64,000 bases of DNA, taken from positions 736,024-800,023 of the forward strand of contig NZ_JAUCGR010000001.1 in NCBI RefSeq assembly GCF_030362815.1, read 5' to 3'. Numbering within the stretch: position 1 is the first letter of the stretch; every line of letters starts with the position of its first letter. A program made the translations under genes and the position numbers. The DNA comes from Cellulomonas edaphi. Its GTDB lineage: Bacteria; Actinomycetota; Actinomycetes; Actinomycetales; Cellulomonadaceae. Below are positions 63,710-64,000 of the stretch, piece by piece. Below the pieces are notes generated by a model, which ran no database searches, was not told the origin of the DNA, and saw only the letters and a list, made by a program, of their open reading frames with translations.

Positions 63710-64000
63710 TGGTCGACCCGGTGAGCGCGCCCGGCAACGCCGTGGGCGAGTACGACCAGGATAGGGTCGAGGCGGCCATCCGCGAGCTGCTCCTCGCGGT
63801 CGGTGAGGACCCCGACCGCGAGGGACTGCGGGAGACCCCGGCGCGCGTCGCGCGGTCCTACCGCGAGATCTTCGCCGGCCTCTTCCAGGAGCCGGCCGAC
63901 GTCCTGACCACCACGTTCGACCTCGGTCACGAGGAGATGGTGCTGGTCAAGGACATCGAGGTGTACTCCACGTGCGAGCACCACCTGGTGCCGTTCCACG
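63709..64000 (+). CDS. folE: GTP cyclohydrolase I (5' part, runs off the window)
   Basis: The first 97 residues of the first enzyme of folate synthesis. [20 protein letters not shown] is the family's N-terminal helix pair, and [13 protein letters not shown] contains the zinc ligands Cys and His. The TGATG overlap with ftsH implies coupled translation. The 3' part lies beyond the window. Confidence 0.95.
   Translation, partial: MVDPVSAPGNAVGEYDQDRVEAAIRELLLAVGEDPDREGLRETPARVARSYREIFAGLFQEPADVLTTTFDLGHEEMVLVKDIEVYSTCEHHLVPFH

Overview
The window is GC-rich actinobacterial chromosome, most likely from Cellulomonas or a close Micrococcales relative. The gene orders ppa / dacB - zinc metalloprotease - tilS - hpt - ftsH - folE and topA ... 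tmk - holB - tRNA-Thr are typical of that group. Codon third positions are almost all G/C, GTG starts are common, and many genes have a TANNNT -10 hexamer only 6-7 nt before the start codon, the mark of leaderless transcripts. I see no prophage, transposase, CRISPR array or rRNA; this is core chromosome with some lineage-specific genes.

Layout. 1-2590: 3' part of a peptide/oligosaccharide ABC importer operon (two permeases and one ATPase) closed by a strong terminator. 2600-11000: PAP2 phosphatase, DNA topoisomerase I, a GH13 enzyme coupled to a hemerythrin-like protein, a Gfo/Idh/MocA oxidoreductase, thymidylate kinase and DNA polymerase III delta prime. 11000-17500: secreted alpha/beta-hydrolase lipoprotein, tRNA-Thr(CGT), an anti-sigma-type kinase with a STAS protein, a PH-domain membrane protein, a patatin-like hydrolase and small unknowns. 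17500-27600: DHA2 drug exporter, LigD-type polymerase, a giant LuxR regulator coupled to a 62-residue protein, a second anti-sigma-type kinase, a MinD-like ATPase, and an ECF sigma / membrane protein pair that share a promoter motif. 27600-38400: DUF4203 membrane protein, 5'-3' exonuclease, RNase HI, DUF3806 protein, a 1299-residue secreted subtilisin, PCMT, a small HTH protein, a VanY-like peptidase, OsmC and a VOC protein. 38400-49100: FAD/Fe-S dehydrogenase, thiamine-binding protein, an unusual protein with a degenerate nuclease fold and a RAMA-like end, alcohol dehydrogenase, NUDIX, PadR regulator, hydrolase, quinone reductase, DUF5995 and a DinB-like protein. 49100-52100: metX and metY behind a leader that encodes a Cys/Met-rich peptide. 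52100-56500: secreted RCC1-like propeller, a RipA-like NlpC/P60 hydrolase behind 9-bp direct repeats, and a 112-bp palindromic tandem repeat array. 56500-64000: ppa, dacB, metalloprotease, tilS, hpt, ftsH and the start of folE.

Themes. Cell-envelope remodelling recurs (VanY-like peptidase, NlpC/P60 enzyme, DacB, PAP2, subtilisin). The regulatory DNA next to these genes, a CRP-like site and MtrA-like direct repeats, suggests coordinated control. Methionine synthesis by direct sulfhydrylation (metX, metY) appears to be governed by translation of a leaderless 7-codon leader peptide. The most interesting observations are that leader, the MtrA-like repeat, the duplicated ECF promoter, the palindromic repeat array, and the protein at 41911-43209.
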